From positions 1-64,000 of the forward strand of contig CAJTWF010000009.1 of assembly GCA_910579965.1 (NCBI GenBank): 64,000 nucleotides of DNA, written 5' to 3'. Position 1 is the first letter of the stretch; every line of letters begins with the position of its first letter. The DNA is from an uncultured Oscillospiraceae bacterium (GTDB lineage Bacteria > Bacillota > Clostridia > Oscillospirales > Oscillospiraceae). Below the pieces are notes generated by a model. That model made no database searches. It saw nothing but the letters and a program-made list of their open reading frames with translations, and was not told the DNA's origin. The translations under genes were made by a program, and so were the position numbers. Positions 50,121-58,634 of the stretch are shown piece after piece.

Positions 50121-51071
50121 TCAGTTGGATTCTTCGTCGGCCAGGGACAGCCCCATCATGGCCAGCTTGTTGATGACCTCCTCCAGGCTCTTGCGGCCCA
50201 GGTTCCGGACCTTCATCATCTCGTCCTCCGTCTTGGAGATCAGATCCTCCACGGTGTTGATGTTGGCCCGCTTCAGGCAGTTGAAGCTGCGTACACTGAG
50301 ATCCAGCTCCTCAATGGTCAGCTCCAGCACCTTGTCCCGCTGGGTCTCCGCCTTCTCCACCACTGTGGACTTGGAGCCCACGGTCTCGCTCAGATCGGTG
50401 AAGAGGGTGAAGTGATCGCAGAGGATCTTGGCCCCCAGGCTCACCGCGTCCCGGGCGGAGATGGTGGAGTCGGTCCACACCTCAATGGTCAGCTTGTCAA
50501 AGTCCGTCATATTCCCCACGCGGGTGTTCTCCACCGTGTAGTTGACCTTGTAGACCGGGGTGTAGATGGAGTCCACGGGGATGACGCCGATGATGTTCTG
50601 CTGGGCCTTGTTCCGGTCCGCGGGCACGTAGCCGCGGCCGTGGCTGAGGGTGATCTCCATGTTCAGCGTGGCGCCGCTGCCCAGGGTGGCGATGTGGAGG
50701 TCCGGGTTGAGCACCTCCACCTCCCCGTCGCTCTTGATGTCGCCGGCCGTCACCTCGCAGGGGCCCACCGCCTCGATAAAGACGGTCTTGACCCCCTCGC
50801 TGTGGAGCTTGGTAATCAGCTGCTTGATGTTCAGCACGATCTCCGTCACATCCTCCTTCACGCCGGGGATGGTGGTAAATTCGTGCTGCACACCGGCGAT
50901 CTTGATGCTGGTGGCGGCGGTGCCGGGCAGGGACGAGAGCATGATGCGGCGCAGGGCGTTGCCAAGGGTGGTGCCGTAGCCCCGCTCCAGGGGCTCTACC
51001 ACATACTTTCCATAGGAGTCATCGCCGGGGGTCTCAATGCACTCAATCTGGGGCTTCTCAATTTCAATCAT
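50121..51071 (-). CDS. rpoA: DNA-directed RNA polymerase subunit alpha
   Basis: A 316-residue alpha subunit. The N-terminal dimerisation and assembly domain (1-230) includes VEPLERGYGTTLGNALRRIMLSSLPG; a linker leads to the C-terminal domain (about 245-310) with helix-hairpin-helix motifs (LDLSVRSFNCLKRANINTVEDL, KVRNLGRKSLEEVINKL) that contacts UP elements and activators. Position between rpsD and rplQ is standard. Confidence 0.98.
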   Translation of the reverse strand: MIEIEKPQIECIETPGDDSYGKYVVEPLERGYGTTLGNALRRIMLSSLPGTAATSIKIAGVQHEFTTIPGVKEDVTEIVLNIKQLITKLHSEGVKTVFIEAVGPCEVTAGDIKSDGEVEVLNPDLHIATLGSGATLNMEITLSHGRGYVPADRNKAQQNIIGVIPVDSIYTPVYKVNYTVENTRVGNMTDFDKLTIEVWTDSTISARDAVSLGAKILCDHFTLFTDLSETVGSKSTVVEKAETQRDKVLELTIEELDLSVRSFNCLKRANINTVEDLISKTEDEMMKVRNLGRKSLEEVINKLAMMGLSLADEESN

Positions 51072-51158
51072 CCAGTTACCCTCCTTCTCGTGACGGGCCA
51101 GACAGAGGCCGGACCCGCGTTAAATTCAGTTCGTGTGACAATCGAGGGTAGCCTCCGA

Positions 51159-51764
51159 TTACTTGGAGTACAGCTCGACGATGAGGTGCTCCTCAATGGG
51201 CATATCGTTGATGTCCTCCCGCACGGGCAGGCGGGACACGGTACCCTTGAGGGCGTTCTTCTCACGGTCAAGCCACTGGGGGACCAGGGGCAGAGGGGCG
51301 TCCTCGCCGGTCAGCCGCTTGAAGATGGCGGAGGAGCGGCTGGTGTCCCTGACCTCGATCACATCACCGGCCTTCACGAGATAGGAGGGGATGTTGACCT
51401 TCTTGCCGTTAACGGTGAAATGGGCGTGGCTCACCAGCTGCCGGGCCTGGCGGCGGGTGGAGGCGAAGCCGAGGCGGTAGGCCACGTTGTCCAGGCGGCG
51501 CTCAATGAGGACCAGAAGCTCCTCGCCGGTCTTGCCCTGGCTGCGGGCGGCCTTCTCGTAGTACATCCGGAACTGTTTCTCCATGACGCCATAGACGAAC
51601 TTGACCTTCTGCTTCTCCTGGAGCTGGAGAGCGTACTCGCTCTTCTTCTTGCGCATCTGGCCGCCGGGGTTGCGCTTGGTGTCCTTCTTGGCGTATCCCA
51701 TGGCGGCGGGGGAGATGCCCAGAGCCTTGCAGCGCTTGGCTACAGGCTGCATATTTTTAGCCAT
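51159..51764 (-). CDS. rpsD: 30S ribosomal protein S4
   Basis: A 201-residue S4, a primary 16S rRNA binder and usual translational autoregulator. The S4 RNA-binding domain is seen in RRLDNVAYRLGFASTRRQARQLVSHAHFTVNGKKVNIPSYLVKAGDVIEV. The N-terminus has a single Cys (AKRCKAL), so the zinc-binding Cys cluster of some S4 proteins is missing and this is a zinc-free form. It sits between rpsK and rpoA. Confidence 0.97.
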   Translation of the reverse strand: MAKNMQPVAKRCKALGISPAAMGYAKKDTKRNPGGQMRKKKSEYALQLQEKQKVKFVYGVMEKQFRMYYEKAARSQGKTGEELLVLIERRLDNVAYRLGFASTRRQARQLVSHAHFTVNGKKVNIPSYLVKAGDVIEVRDTSRSSAIFKRLTGEDAPLPLVPQWLDREKNALKGTVSRLPVREDINDMPIEEHLIVELYSK

Positions 51765-51791
51765 AATGAAATATTTCCTCCTTCTTCCGAA

Positions 51792-52193
51792 TTAGACGCG
51801 GCGGCGCTTGGGGGGGCGGCAGCCGTTGTGGGGGATGGGGGTGACGTCCTTGATCATCGTCACCTCCAGGCCCACGGCCTGGAGCGCCCGGATGGCGGCC
51901 TCACGGCCCTGGCCGGGGCCCTTCACAAAGACCTCCACTGTCTTCAGGCCGTGCTCCATCGCGGCGCGGGCAGCCACCTCGGCGGCGGTCTGTGCGGCGA
52001 AGGGCGTGCTCTTCTTGCTGCCACGGAAGCCCTGGCCACCGGAGGAGGCCCAGGAGATGGCGTTGCCCTGGGTGTCGGTGACAGTTACCATGGTGTTGTT
52101 GAAGGAAGAACGGATATGGACCTGGCCCTTTTCAATGTTCTTCTTTTCGCGGCGGCGGCGGATGACCCGCTTGCCAGTTTTCGGTGCAGCCAT
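51792..52193 (-). CDS. rpsK: 30S ribosomal protein S11
   Basis: A 133-residue S11 of the small-subunit platform. Diagnostic parts are HIRSSFNNTMVTVTDTQGNAISWASSGGQGFRGSKKSTPFAAQ and the C-terminal PHNGCRPPKRRRV that contacts the mRNA exit region. The N-terminus carries a basic stretch GKRVIRRRREKKNIEKG. Confidence 0.98.
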   Translation of the reverse strand: MAAPKTGKRVIRRRREKKNIEKGQVHIRSSFNNTMVTVTDTQGNAISWASSGGQGFRGSKKSTPFAAQTAAEVAARAAMEHGLKTVEVFVKGPGQGREAAIRALQAVGLEVTMIKDVTPIPHNGCRPPKRRRV

Positions 52194-52208
52194 GTTGATT
52201 CTCCCTCC

Positions 52209-52577
52209 TTACTTCTTCTTGTTGGCAATGGTCTTCTTGGGACCCTTGCGGGTACGTGCGTTGGTCTTGCTGCGCTGGCCCCGCACGGGCAGGCCCCGGC
52301 GGTGACGGATGCCGCGGTAGCAGCCGATCTCGGTCAGGCGCTTGATGTCCAGGGCCACGGAGCGGCGCAGATCGCCCTCCACGGTGTAGCCGTGGTCAAT
52401 GGCCTCGCGCAGCTTGCTCTCCTCCGCCTCGGTCAGATCCTTCACGCGGGTGTCGGGGTTGATCCCAGTCTGCGCCAGGATGTCCTTGGCGCTCTTCCTG
52501 CCGATTCCATAGATATAGGTGAGCCCGATCTCGATCCGTTTATCCTTGGGCAGGTCAATACCGGCAATTCTTGCCAT
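52209..52577 (-). CDS. rpsM: 30S ribosomal protein S13
   Basis: A 122-residue S13 that forms intersubunit bridges from the 30S head. It starts MARIAGIDLPKDKRIEIGLTYIYGIG and has CYRGIRHRRGLPVRGQRSKTNARTRKGP, the family signature. The basic tail ends ANKKK. Confidence 0.98.
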   Translation of the reverse strand: MARIAGIDLPKDKRIEIGLTYIYGIGRKSAKDILAQTGINPDTRVKDLTEAEESKLREAIDHGYTVEGDLRRSVALDIKRLTEIGCYRGIRHRRGLPVRGQRSKTNARTRKGPKKTIANKKK

Positions 52578-52600
52578 TAGCTTTGCACCTCCAAATTCAC

Positions 52601-52714
52601 TTAGCCCTGTCTCTGCTTATGCTTGGGGTTCTCGCAGATCACCATCAGGCGGCCCTTGCGGCGAATGATCTTGCACTTTTCGCACATGGGCTTTACGGAC
52701 GGTCTAACTTTCAT
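52601..52714 (-). CDS. rpmJ: 50S ribosomal protein L36
   Basis: A 37-residue L36, zinc-type: MKVRPSVKPMCEKCKIIRRK followed by a Cys and His (ICENPKHKQRQG) gives the CxxC...C...H ligand set. The ATG at 52714 has GGAGG upstream; the longer frame is spurious. It is one of the smallest genes in the window. Confidence 0.97.
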   Translation of the reverse strand: MKVRPSVKPMCEKCKIIRRKGRLMVICENPKHKQRQG

Positions 52715-52727
52715 TTTGCTATTCCTC

Positions 52728-52946
52728 CTACTTCGTACGCCAGGTAATCCGGCCACGGGTGAGGTCATAGGGAGACATCTCCACCGTGACTTTGTCACCA
52801 GGCAAGATTCTGATGAAATTCATCCTGAGTTTTCCGGAAATGTGGGCCAAAATAGTATGGCCATTTCCTATGTCTACTTGGAATTTTGTGTTGGGGAGCG
52901 CCTCAACAACTACGCCCTCAACCTCGATCATATCGGATTTTGCCAA
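52728..52946 (-). CDS. infA: Translation initiation factor IF-1
   Basis: A 72-residue OB-fold protein that binds the A site of the 30S subunit during initiation. Family parts are MIEVEGVVVEALPNTKFQVDIGNGHTILAHISGKLRMNFIRILPGDKVTVEMSPYD, in order. It starts four bases after the KOW-protein gene. Confidence 0.98.
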   Translation of the reverse strand: MAKSDMIEVEGVVVEALPNTKFQVDIGNGHTILAHISGKLRMNFIRILPGDKVTVEMSPYDLTRGRITWRTK

Positions 52947-52950
52947 GTGC

Positions 52951-53235
52951 TCATCCCTCCTGGTCTGGATTACCGTCCCCGCCGGTCTGGGCGAGGGTCC
53001 TGCGGAGCTCGCTATTGGTAAATTTCTCTCCGCTTCTGATCTTTTCGGCCACCCGGCAGTCGCTGTGGGCCTGGAAGCGGGCGTGCTTGCGCTTCTTCCG
53101 CTTCGGACTCTCCAGCTTGCGGGTCTTGCCGTCCGCCAGCAGGAGGAAGTCCTCCTCCGTCCCGAGGACGAAGAAGAGCTTTCCCTTGTCCCTGCCGGCG
53201 GTAGATATCACAATGTCTGATCGCGCAATGTCCAT
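52951..53235 (-). CDS. KOW domain-containing RNA-binding protein
   Basis: A 94-residue basic protein with an N-terminal KOW-like beta barrel (DIVISTAGRDKGKLFFVLGTEEDFLLLADGKTRKLESPKRKKRKHAR), reminiscent of the archaeal L14e/L6e-type ribosomal proteins, and a charged tail. It occurs between map and infA in many Clostridia. It may bind the ribosome or mRNA; function is not established. The ATG at 53235 is preferred over TTG 53241 because GGAG lies nine bases upstream of it. Spacing is 6 bases after map and 4 before infA. Confidence 0.82.
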   Translation of the reverse strand: MDIARSDIVISTAGRDKGKLFFVLGTEEDFLLLADGKTRKLESPKRKKRKHARFQAHSDCRVAEKIRSGEKFTNSELRRTLAQTGGDGNPDQEG

Positions 53236-53241
53236 AACCAA

Positions 53242-54006
53242 TTACTCCGCTTTCGCCTCCGGGTCTGTCAGAAGCTCCGGCTCCCCGTCCGTAATCAGGA
53301 TGGAGTTTTCGTAATGGGCGGACAGCCGCCCGTCGGCGGTCTTGACCGTCCAGCCGTCGGGCATCACCTTGACGCCCGCCCTGCCCGCGTTCACCATGGG
53401 CTCCACGGCGATGGTCATGCCCCGCAGGAAGCGGGGTCGGCCCGCCTTGGGCTCCACGTAGTTGGGCACCTCCGGCGGCTCGTGCATCTTTGCGCCGATG
53501 CCGTGTCCCACATACTCCCGAACGACGGAGAAGCCGTTTGCCTCCACGTAGCGCTCAATGGCCCCGCACAGATCCGGCAGACGGTAGCCCTCCCGGGCGT
53601 ACCGGAGGCCCTCGAAGAAGCTCTGCCTGGTCACCTCAATCAGCCTGCGGGCCTCGTCGGAGATTTTGCCGCAGGGATAGGTGGCCGCGCAGTCGCCGTG
53701 GTATCCGCCCTTGAAGGCGCCCACATCCACGGACACGATGTCGCCCTCCCTGAGCACCCGGGAGCCCGGGATGCCGTGGATGACCTCGTCGTTCACCGAG
53801 ATGCACACGCTGGCTGGAAAGCCGTTGTAGCCCAGAAAGGAGGGCGCGGCGCCCTGCGACTTGATGAACCGGTGTACTGCTCTGTCAATTTCTCGTGTGC
53901 TTACGCCAGGGGCTACCATAGCTCCCGCCAAGGCGCGAGCCGCCGCGGTAATTTTCCCCGCCTGGCGCATCAGCTCGATCTCGCGGCTCGACTTGAGGAT
54001 AATCAT
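53242..54006 (-). CDS. map: Type I methionine aminopeptidase
   Basis: A 254-residue enzyme removing N-terminal Met from new proteins. The pita-bread fold metal ligands are visible: the Asp pair in SVDVGAFKGGYHGDCA, the His in YVGHGIG and Glu residues in AVEPMV and the C-terminal AHYENS. It follows adk with a 4-base overlap (ATGA), as in many Firmicutes spc operons. Confidence 0.97.
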   Translation of the reverse strand: MIILKSSREIELMRQAGKITAAARALAGAMVAPGVSTREIDRAVHRFIKSQGAAPSFLGYNGFPASVCISVNDEVIHGIPGSRVLREGDIVSVDVGAFKGGYHGDCAATYPCGKISDEARRLIEVTRQSFFEGLRYAREGYRLPDLCGAIERYVEANGFSVVREYVGHGIGAKMHEPPEVPNYVEPKAGRPRFLRGMTIAVEPMVNAGRAGVKVMPDGWTVKTADGRLSAHYENSILITDGEPELLTDPEAKAE

Positions 54007-54641
54007 TTCTCAATCCCCAGGGCCGCCAGAATGGCCTGCGTGGTCCCCTTCTTGGTGTCGTCGGACCGCACGGGCCTGAGCAGGCCTCTGGCAGCGTAGA
54101 AGTCCACCAGGGGCTCTGTCTCCGTATGATAGACCTTGAGACGCTCACGGACCGTCTCAGGGGTATCATCCTTGCGCTGGATCAGCTTGCCGCCGCAGTT
54201 GTCGCAGATGCCCTCCACCCGGGGGGGGATGGACACCACATTGTAGCTGGAGCCGCAGGCCTCGCAGACCCGCCGGCCATTCATGCGGCGGAGGATCTCC
54301 TCCTCGCTGATCTCGATGGAGACGACGGCGTCGAATCCGATGCCGGCCTTCTCCAGGGCCTCGGCCTGGGCGATGGTGCGGGGCACCCCGTCCAGGATAT
54401 AGCCGCTCTTGCAGTCGTCCTGGGCCAGCCGCTCATGGACGATGCCGATAATCACCTCATCGGGCACCAGCTTGCCGGCGTCGATATAGCTCTTGGCCTT
54501 CAGCCCGGTGGGCGTACCCTCCTTGATGGCGGCGCGGAGGATGTTGCCGGTGGAGATGGTGGGGATGCCCAGCTTCTTGCAGAGGATCTCCGCCTGGGTG
54601 CCCTTGCCGGCGCCGGGGGCCCCTAATAGAATCAGCTTCAT
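54003..54641 (-). CDS. adk: Adenylate kinase
   Basis: A 212-residue kinase catalysing ATP + AMP to 2 ADP. The P-loop is GAPGAGKGTQ (7-16), the AMP-binding part STGNILRAAIKEGT, and the LID domain carries a Gram-positive zinc site CEACG...CDNCG (about 130-155). Placed between secY and map. Confidence 0.98.
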   Translation of the reverse strand: MKLILLGAPGAGKGTQAEILCKKLGIPTISTGNILRAAIKEGTPTGLKAKSYIDAGKLVPDEVIIGIVHERLAQDDCKSGYILDGVPRTIAQAEALEKAGIGFDAVVSIEISEEEILRRMNGRRVCEACGSSYNVVSIPPRVEGICDNCGGKLIQRKDDTPETVRERLKVYHTETEPLVDFYAARGLLRPVRSDDTKKGTTQAILAALGIEK

Positions 54642-54661
54642 ATCCCTTAATTCTCTCCTTC

Positions 54662-55957
54662 TTACTCCAGGAAGCCCTTGTACTGGCGCATCAGCATCTG
54701 ATTCTCCAGGGCCTTTACCGTCTCCAGAGCCACGCCCACGACGATAATCACGCTGGTGCCGCCGATGCCGATGCTCATGGCCATGAACTTGTCGGCCAGC
54801 AGAGGCACGATGGCCACCACGCCCAGATAGATGGCGCCGAAGAGGGTCACCTTATTGAGCACCTTGGCGATAAAGTCGCTGGTGGGCTTGCCCGGACGGA
54901 AGCCGGGGATGAAGCCGCCGTTGCGCTTGAGGTTATTGGAGATCTCCACGGGGTTGAACTGGATGCTGGCGTAGAAGTAGCTGAAACCGATAATCAGCAC
55001 AAAATACACCACCAGATAGAGGAAGCTCTTGGTGTCGATGGCGTTGAGCAGCGCGTACCCGAAGCTCCCCTCCGCCGGCCTGGTGGGCAGAAACGCACCG
55101 ATGGTGGCCGGGATGGAGGCGATGGACTGGGCGAAGATGATGGGCAGAACGCCGGACATGTTCACCTTCATGGGCAGGTTGCTGGACTGGCCGCCGTACA
55201 TCTTCCGGCCCACCTGGCGCTTGGCGTACTGGACCGGGATGCGGCGCTCGGCGTCGTTGACGAACACAATGAGCACCACCAGCAGCAGCACGCCCACCAC
55301 AATCAACACCGTCCAGCCCCAGTGCATGGTGCCGGAGATGATGCCCTGGTACAGATCGGAGACCATGTTGGGCACCCGGGAGATGATGCCGGCGAACAGG
55401 ATCATGGAGATGCCGTTGCCCACGCCGAACTCGTTGCACTGCTCGCCCAGCCACATGAGGAAGCTGGAGCCGGCCACCCAGGAGACCATAATCACCAGGG
55501 CCACCCAGATGCTGTCCTGGGTGAGCATGCTCTGGCCGTTAAAGCCGTTTCTGAGGATGAAGTAGTAGCCCAGAGCCTGGAGGAAGGCGATGCCAACGGT
55601 GGCGTAACGGGTGATGGACTGGAGCTTCTTCTTGCCCTCCTCGCCGCCCTCCCGCTGCATCCGCTCCAGGGCCGGGATGGCCACGGTCAGCAGCTGGATG
55701 ATGATGGAGCTGTTGATATAGGGCTGGATGCCCAGGGCGAAGACCGTTGCCTGGGCGAAGGCGCCGCCGCTCATGACGTTGTACAGGCCCAGGATGGTGG
55801 TGCCCATGCCGTTGAGGTAGGCGCTGAGGGTATTGGTGTCCACATAGGGGACGGGGATAGCGCTGCCGATACGGTAGATCACCAGAATCAGCAGGGTGAA
55901 CAGGATCTTCTTGCGCAGCTCGGGGATACCCCACGCCTTGCGAATGGTTTGGATCAT
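54662..55957 (-). CDS. secY: Protein translocase subunit SecY
   Basis: A 431-residue channel subunit of the Sec translocon with ten membrane helices. Markers are the plug and gate region near IPVPYVDTNTLSAYL, the cytosolic loop AKRQVGRKMYGGQSSNLPMKVNMSGVLPIIFA and the late GGFIPGFRPGKPTSDF loop that contacts SecA and the ribosome. It follows rplO by one base. Confidence 0.98.
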   Translation of the reverse strand: MIQTIRKAWGIPELRKKILFTLLILVIYRIGSAIPVPYVDTNTLSAYLNGMGTTILGLYNVMSGGAFAQATVFALGIQPYINSSIIIQLLTVAIPALERMQREGGEEGKKKLQSITRYATVGIAFLQALGYYFILRNGFNGQSMLTQDSIWVALVIMVSWVAGSSFLMWLGEQCNEFGVGNGISMILFAGIISRVPNMVSDLYQGIISGTMHWGWTVLIVVGVLLLVVLIVFVNDAERRIPVQYAKRQVGRKMYGGQSSNLPMKVNMSGVLPIIFAQSIASIPATIGAFLPTRPAEGSFGYALLNAIDTKSFLYLVVYFVLIIGFSYFYASIQFNPVEISNNLKRNGGFIPGFRPGKPTSDFIAKVLNKVTLFGAIYLGVVAIVPLLADKFMAMSIGIGGTSVIIVVGVALETVKALENQMLMRQYKGFLE

Positions 55958-55958
55958 G

Positions 55959-56399
55959 TTATTTCACCTCCGCCTTTCCACCCGCCGCCTCGATTGCCTC
56001 CTGGGCGGACTTGGAAAATGCGGAAGCCTGTACTGTGACTTTCTTTGTAATCTTTCCGTTGCCCAGCACCTTGTAGCCGTAGGGGCACTTGCTGAGGATG
56101 CCGCGCTCCAGAAGGGCCTGGGCGGTGACAACGTCCCCGTCGTTAAAGGCGTTGAGTGCGCTGAGGTTGATGATCTCCAGAGGCTTGGCGAAGATGTTGT
56201 TGAAGCCGCGCTTGGGCACCCGGCGGGCCAGAGGCATCTGGCCGCCTTCAAATCCCACGCGCACGCCGCCGCCGCTGCGGGCCTTCTGGCCCTTGTGGCC
56301 GCGGCCGGCGGTCTTGCCGTTGCCCGTACCGGCGCCACGGCCCTTGCGCTTCCCTACATGGGTGGAGCCGGCGGCGGGAGACAGTTCATGCAGATTCAT
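55959..56399 (-). CDS. rplO: 50S ribosomal protein L15
   Basis: A 146-residue L15 with the glycine-rich, extended N-terminus KRKGRGAGTGNGKTAGRGHKGQ and the motif GFEGGQMPLARRVPKRGF typical of the family. It binds 23S rRNA and stands directly before secY. Confidence 0.97.
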   Translation of the reverse strand: MNLHELSPAAGSTHVGKRKGRGAGTGNGKTAGRGHKGQKARSGGGVRVGFEGGQMPLARRVPKRGFNNIFAKPLEIINLSALNAFNDGDVVTAQALLERGILSKCPYGYKVLGNGKITKKVTVQASAFSKSAQEAIEAAGGKAEVK

Positions 56400-56414
56400 A
56401 GATCCGGTACCTCC

Positions 56415-56597
56415 TTACTTCGTCTCTTCCACGCACAGCAGATAGCCGATCTTGGCGATCTTGCCCCGCGTCTGTGCATTGTCGGGCTGCACGGTGGAGT
56501 CACCGATCTTCCGCAGCCCCAGGGAGTTGGCAGTGGCGATGTGCTTTTCCAATCTGCCGTTGAGGCTCTTGACGAGCTTGATGTTCAGATTTGCCAT
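56415..56597 (-). CDS. rpmD: 50S ribosomal protein L30
   Basis: A 60-residue L30 starting MANLNIKLVKSLNGRLEKHI, with TANSLGLRKIGDSTVQPDNAQTRGKIAKIGYLL matching the ferredoxin-like fold of the family. It lies between rpsE and rplO with 15-base gaps. Confidence 0.96.
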   Translation of the reverse strand: MANLNIKLVKSLNGRLEKHIATANSLGLRKIGDSTVQPDNAQTRGKIAKIGYLLCVEETK

Positions 56598-56612
56598 GTC
56601 CCTTGCCCCTCC

Positions 56613-57116
56613 TTAACCAACGATCTCTTCCACGCTCTTGCCCCGGATGCGGGCCACCTCGGCGGGGCCCCGCAGGCTCTTGAGACCCTCAAAGGTGGCG
56701 GCAACCACGTTCTGGGGGTTGTTGGAGCGCAGGCACTTGGCGCGGATGTCCCGGATGCCGGCCGCCTCCATGACGGCGCGGACCGGGCCGCCGGCGATGA
56801 TTCCGGTACCTTCGGCGGCGGGCTTGAGCATGACCCGGCCGGCGCCAAACTCGCCGATGACCTCGTGGGGGATGGTGGTGCCGGCCACGGTGATGTTCAC
56901 CATGTTCTTCTTGGCATCCTCCAGGCCCTTGCGGATTGCCTCGGGGACCTCGGCCGCCTTGCCCAGGCCGAAGCCCACCTTGCCCTTGCCGTCGCCCACG
57001 ACCATCAGGGCGGAGAACTTCATTACGCGGCCGCCCTTGACGGTCTTGCTGACCCGGTTGAGATGGACGACCTTCTCGATATATTCACTCTGGGGTTTTT
57101 CAAATCTACCAGCCAT
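56613..57116 (-). CDS. rpsE: 30S ribosomal protein S5
   Basis: A 167-residue S5 involved in decoding fidelity. Signature parts are VNRVSKTVKGGRVMKFSALMVVGDGKGKVGFGLGKAAEVPEAIRKG and the second-domain GAGRVMLKPAAEGTGIIAGGPVRAVMEAAGIRDI (each conserved across bacteria). Spectinomycin-contact residues lie in the VSKTVKGGR loop, which looks wild-type. Confidence 0.97.
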   Translation of the reverse strand: MAGRFEKPQSEYIEKVVHLNRVSKTVKGGRVMKFSALMVVGDGKGKVGFGLGKAAEVPEAIRKGLEDAKKNMVNITVAGTTIPHEVIGEFGAGRVMLKPAAEGTGIIAGGPVRAVMEAAGIRDIRAKCLRSNNPQNVVAATFEGLKSLRGPAEVARIRGKSVEEIVG

Positions 57117-57131
57117 TTTCTCTCTCCTCCC

Positions 57132-57485
57132 TTAGAATTTCAGGCCTGCTTCGCGGGCGCCCTCGGCCAGCTCAGCCACGCGGCCGTGATACAGGTAGCC
57201 GCCGCGGTCAAATACGACCACCTCAATGCCCTTGGCCAGAGCGGCCTGGGCCACGGCCTTGCCCACCTCGCGGGCGGCGGCCTTGTTGCCGCCGTTGCCC
57301 TCCAGCTTCAGGGAGGAAGCGGAGCACAGGGTGACGCCGTTCACGTCGTCGATCACCTGGGCGTAGATATTCTTCTCGCTGCGGAACACATTCAGACGGG
57401 GACGCTCGGCGGTGCCGGAGATCTTGGCGCGGACACGCTTGTGCCTCTTGAGCCGCTGGGCGTTGGTGTTGGGTTTCTTAATCAT
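57132..57485 (-). CDS. rplR: 50S ribosomal protein L18
   Basis: A 117-residue L18 that binds 5S rRNA. RLKRHKRVRAKISGTAERPRLNVFRSEKNIYAQVIDD is characteristic; the C-terminal VVFDRGGYLYHGRVAELAEGAREAGLKF is the conserved family end. Confidence 0.97.
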   Translation of the reverse strand: MIKKPNTNAQRLKRHKRVRAKISGTAERPRLNVFRSEKNIYAQVIDDVNGVTLCSASSLKLEGNGGNKAAAREVGKAVAQAALAKGIEVVVFDRGGYLYHGRVAELAEGAREAGLKF

Positions 57486-57501
57486 TTTTCAGCACGCCTC
57501 C

Positions 57502-58047
57502 TTACTTCTTCGCGCCGGTCTTACCGACCTTGCGGCGGATGACCTCGTCCACATACTTGATGCCCTTGCCCTTATACGGCTCGGGAGGACGCTTCTCGCG
57601 CACTTCGGCGGCGAACTGGCCCACCTGCTGCTTGTCGCAGCCGACGATGACCACCTTGTTCGGTCCGGGGACCTCAATGGTGATGCCGTCCACCTCGGAG
57701 ACGGTGACGGGGTGGGAATAGCCCAGGTTCATCACCAGATTCTTGCCCTCTTTGCTGGCGCGGTAGCCCACGCCGTTGATCTCCAGCTCCTTGCGGTAGG
57801 TCTCGTTCACGCCCACCACCATGTTGTGCAGCAGGGTGCGGGTGAGGCCGTGGAGGGAGCGGTGGGCCTTGTCGTCGGAGGGGCGCTTGACGGTGATCTC
57901 CGCGCCCTCCTTCTCGATAATCATATCGGGGTGCAGGTTCTTGGTCAGGGTGCCCTTGGGGCCCTTGACGGTGACAACATTCCCCTCAGCGATGGTTACC
58001 TCCACCCCTGCGGGGACGGTAATGGGCATTCTGCCAATTCTACTCAT
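57502..58047 (-). CDS. rplF: 50S ribosomal protein L6
   Basis: A 181-residue L6 near the factor-binding site. It starts MSRIGRMPITVPAGVEVTI at 58047 behind AAGGAGGG; the frame open to 58068 runs into rpsH. The late REKRPPEPYKGKGIKYVDEVIRRK is the L6 signature. Confidence 0.97.
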   Translation of the reverse strand: MSRIGRMPITVPAGVEVTIAEGNVVTVKGPKGTLTKNLHPDMIIEKEGAEITVKRPSDDKAHRSLHGLTRTLLHNMVVGVNETYRKELEINGVGYRASKEGKNLVMNLGYSHPVTVSEVDGITIEVPGPNKVVIVGCDKQQVGQFAAEVREKRPPEPYKGKGIKYVDEVIRRKVGKTGAKK

Positions 58048-58061
58048 GTCAAATACCCTCC

Positions 58062-58460
58062 TTACCACACAAACGCCAGGACTTCGCCGCCGACGTGGGC
58101 CGCCCGCGCGGCCTTGTCGGTCATGACGCCCTTGGACGTGGAGATGATGGCGATGCCCAGGCCGCGCAGGACCCGGGGCAGCTCGTCCGCGCCCGCGTAG
58201 ACGCGCAGGCCGGGCTTGCTGACGCGGCGGAGACCGGAGATGACCTTCTCCTTGCCGGCGTTGTACTTCAAGGTGATGCGGATCACGCCCTGGGTGCCGT
58301 CGTCGATGAGCTGGAAGCTCTTGATATAGCCCTCGTCCAGCAGGATCTGAGCAATGCTCTTCTTCATGTTGGACGCGGGGACGTCGACGGTCTCATGCTT
58401 GGCGCTGTTCGCGTTGCGGATGCGGGTGAGCATATCCGCGATGGGATCTGTGATGTGCAT
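58062..58460 (-). CDS. rpsH: 30S ribosomal protein S8
   Basis: A 132-residue S8, a primary 16S rRNA binder that also represses spc-operon translation in E. coli. It starts MHITDPIADMLTRIRNANSAKHETV and ends GVMTDKAARAAHVGGEVLAFVW, the conserved family ends. AGGAGGAAAA precedes the ATG. The 174 bases before it are unusually long for this operon. Confidence 0.97.
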   Translation of the reverse strand: MHITDPIADMLTRIRNANSAKHETVDVPASNMKKSIAQILLDEGYIKSFQLIDDGTQGVIRITLKYNAGKEKVISGLRRVSKPGLRVYAGADELPRVLRGLGIAIISTSKGVMTDKAARAAHVGGEVLAFVW

Positions 58461-58634
58461 GGATGGTTTTCCTCCTCATTTGAAGTTACAGCCAGAGGCT
58501 GTTCAGGCGGCGAGGTATCGCTGCGAATTGGGTAATTCACAGCGACCTTTCGCCATCCTTGGTTGACGCAGCTTTGGTCTTCACGCGTTGGACTCCTTCC
58601 TCTGTTCCCAGAGAAAGGCGTAACTGCCCGGAGC
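58461..58634 (-). other. Unusual spacer between rpsN and rpsH
   Basis: Neighbouring gaps in this operon are 0-60 bases, but here 174 bases separate the rpsN stop from the rpsH start. The spacer holds a hairpin TCGCTGcGAATT...AATTCaCAGCGA (about 58519-58547) and no open reading frame of note. It may be a regulatory or processing site in the mRNA. Confidence 0.45.

Noticed and set aside
49626..52580. A 984-codon open frame antisense to rplQ, rpoA, rpsD, rpsK and rpsM
   Set aside because: It is opposite five conserved genes, has a composition set by their codon use (high GC third positions) and shows no domain; it is a shadow frame.
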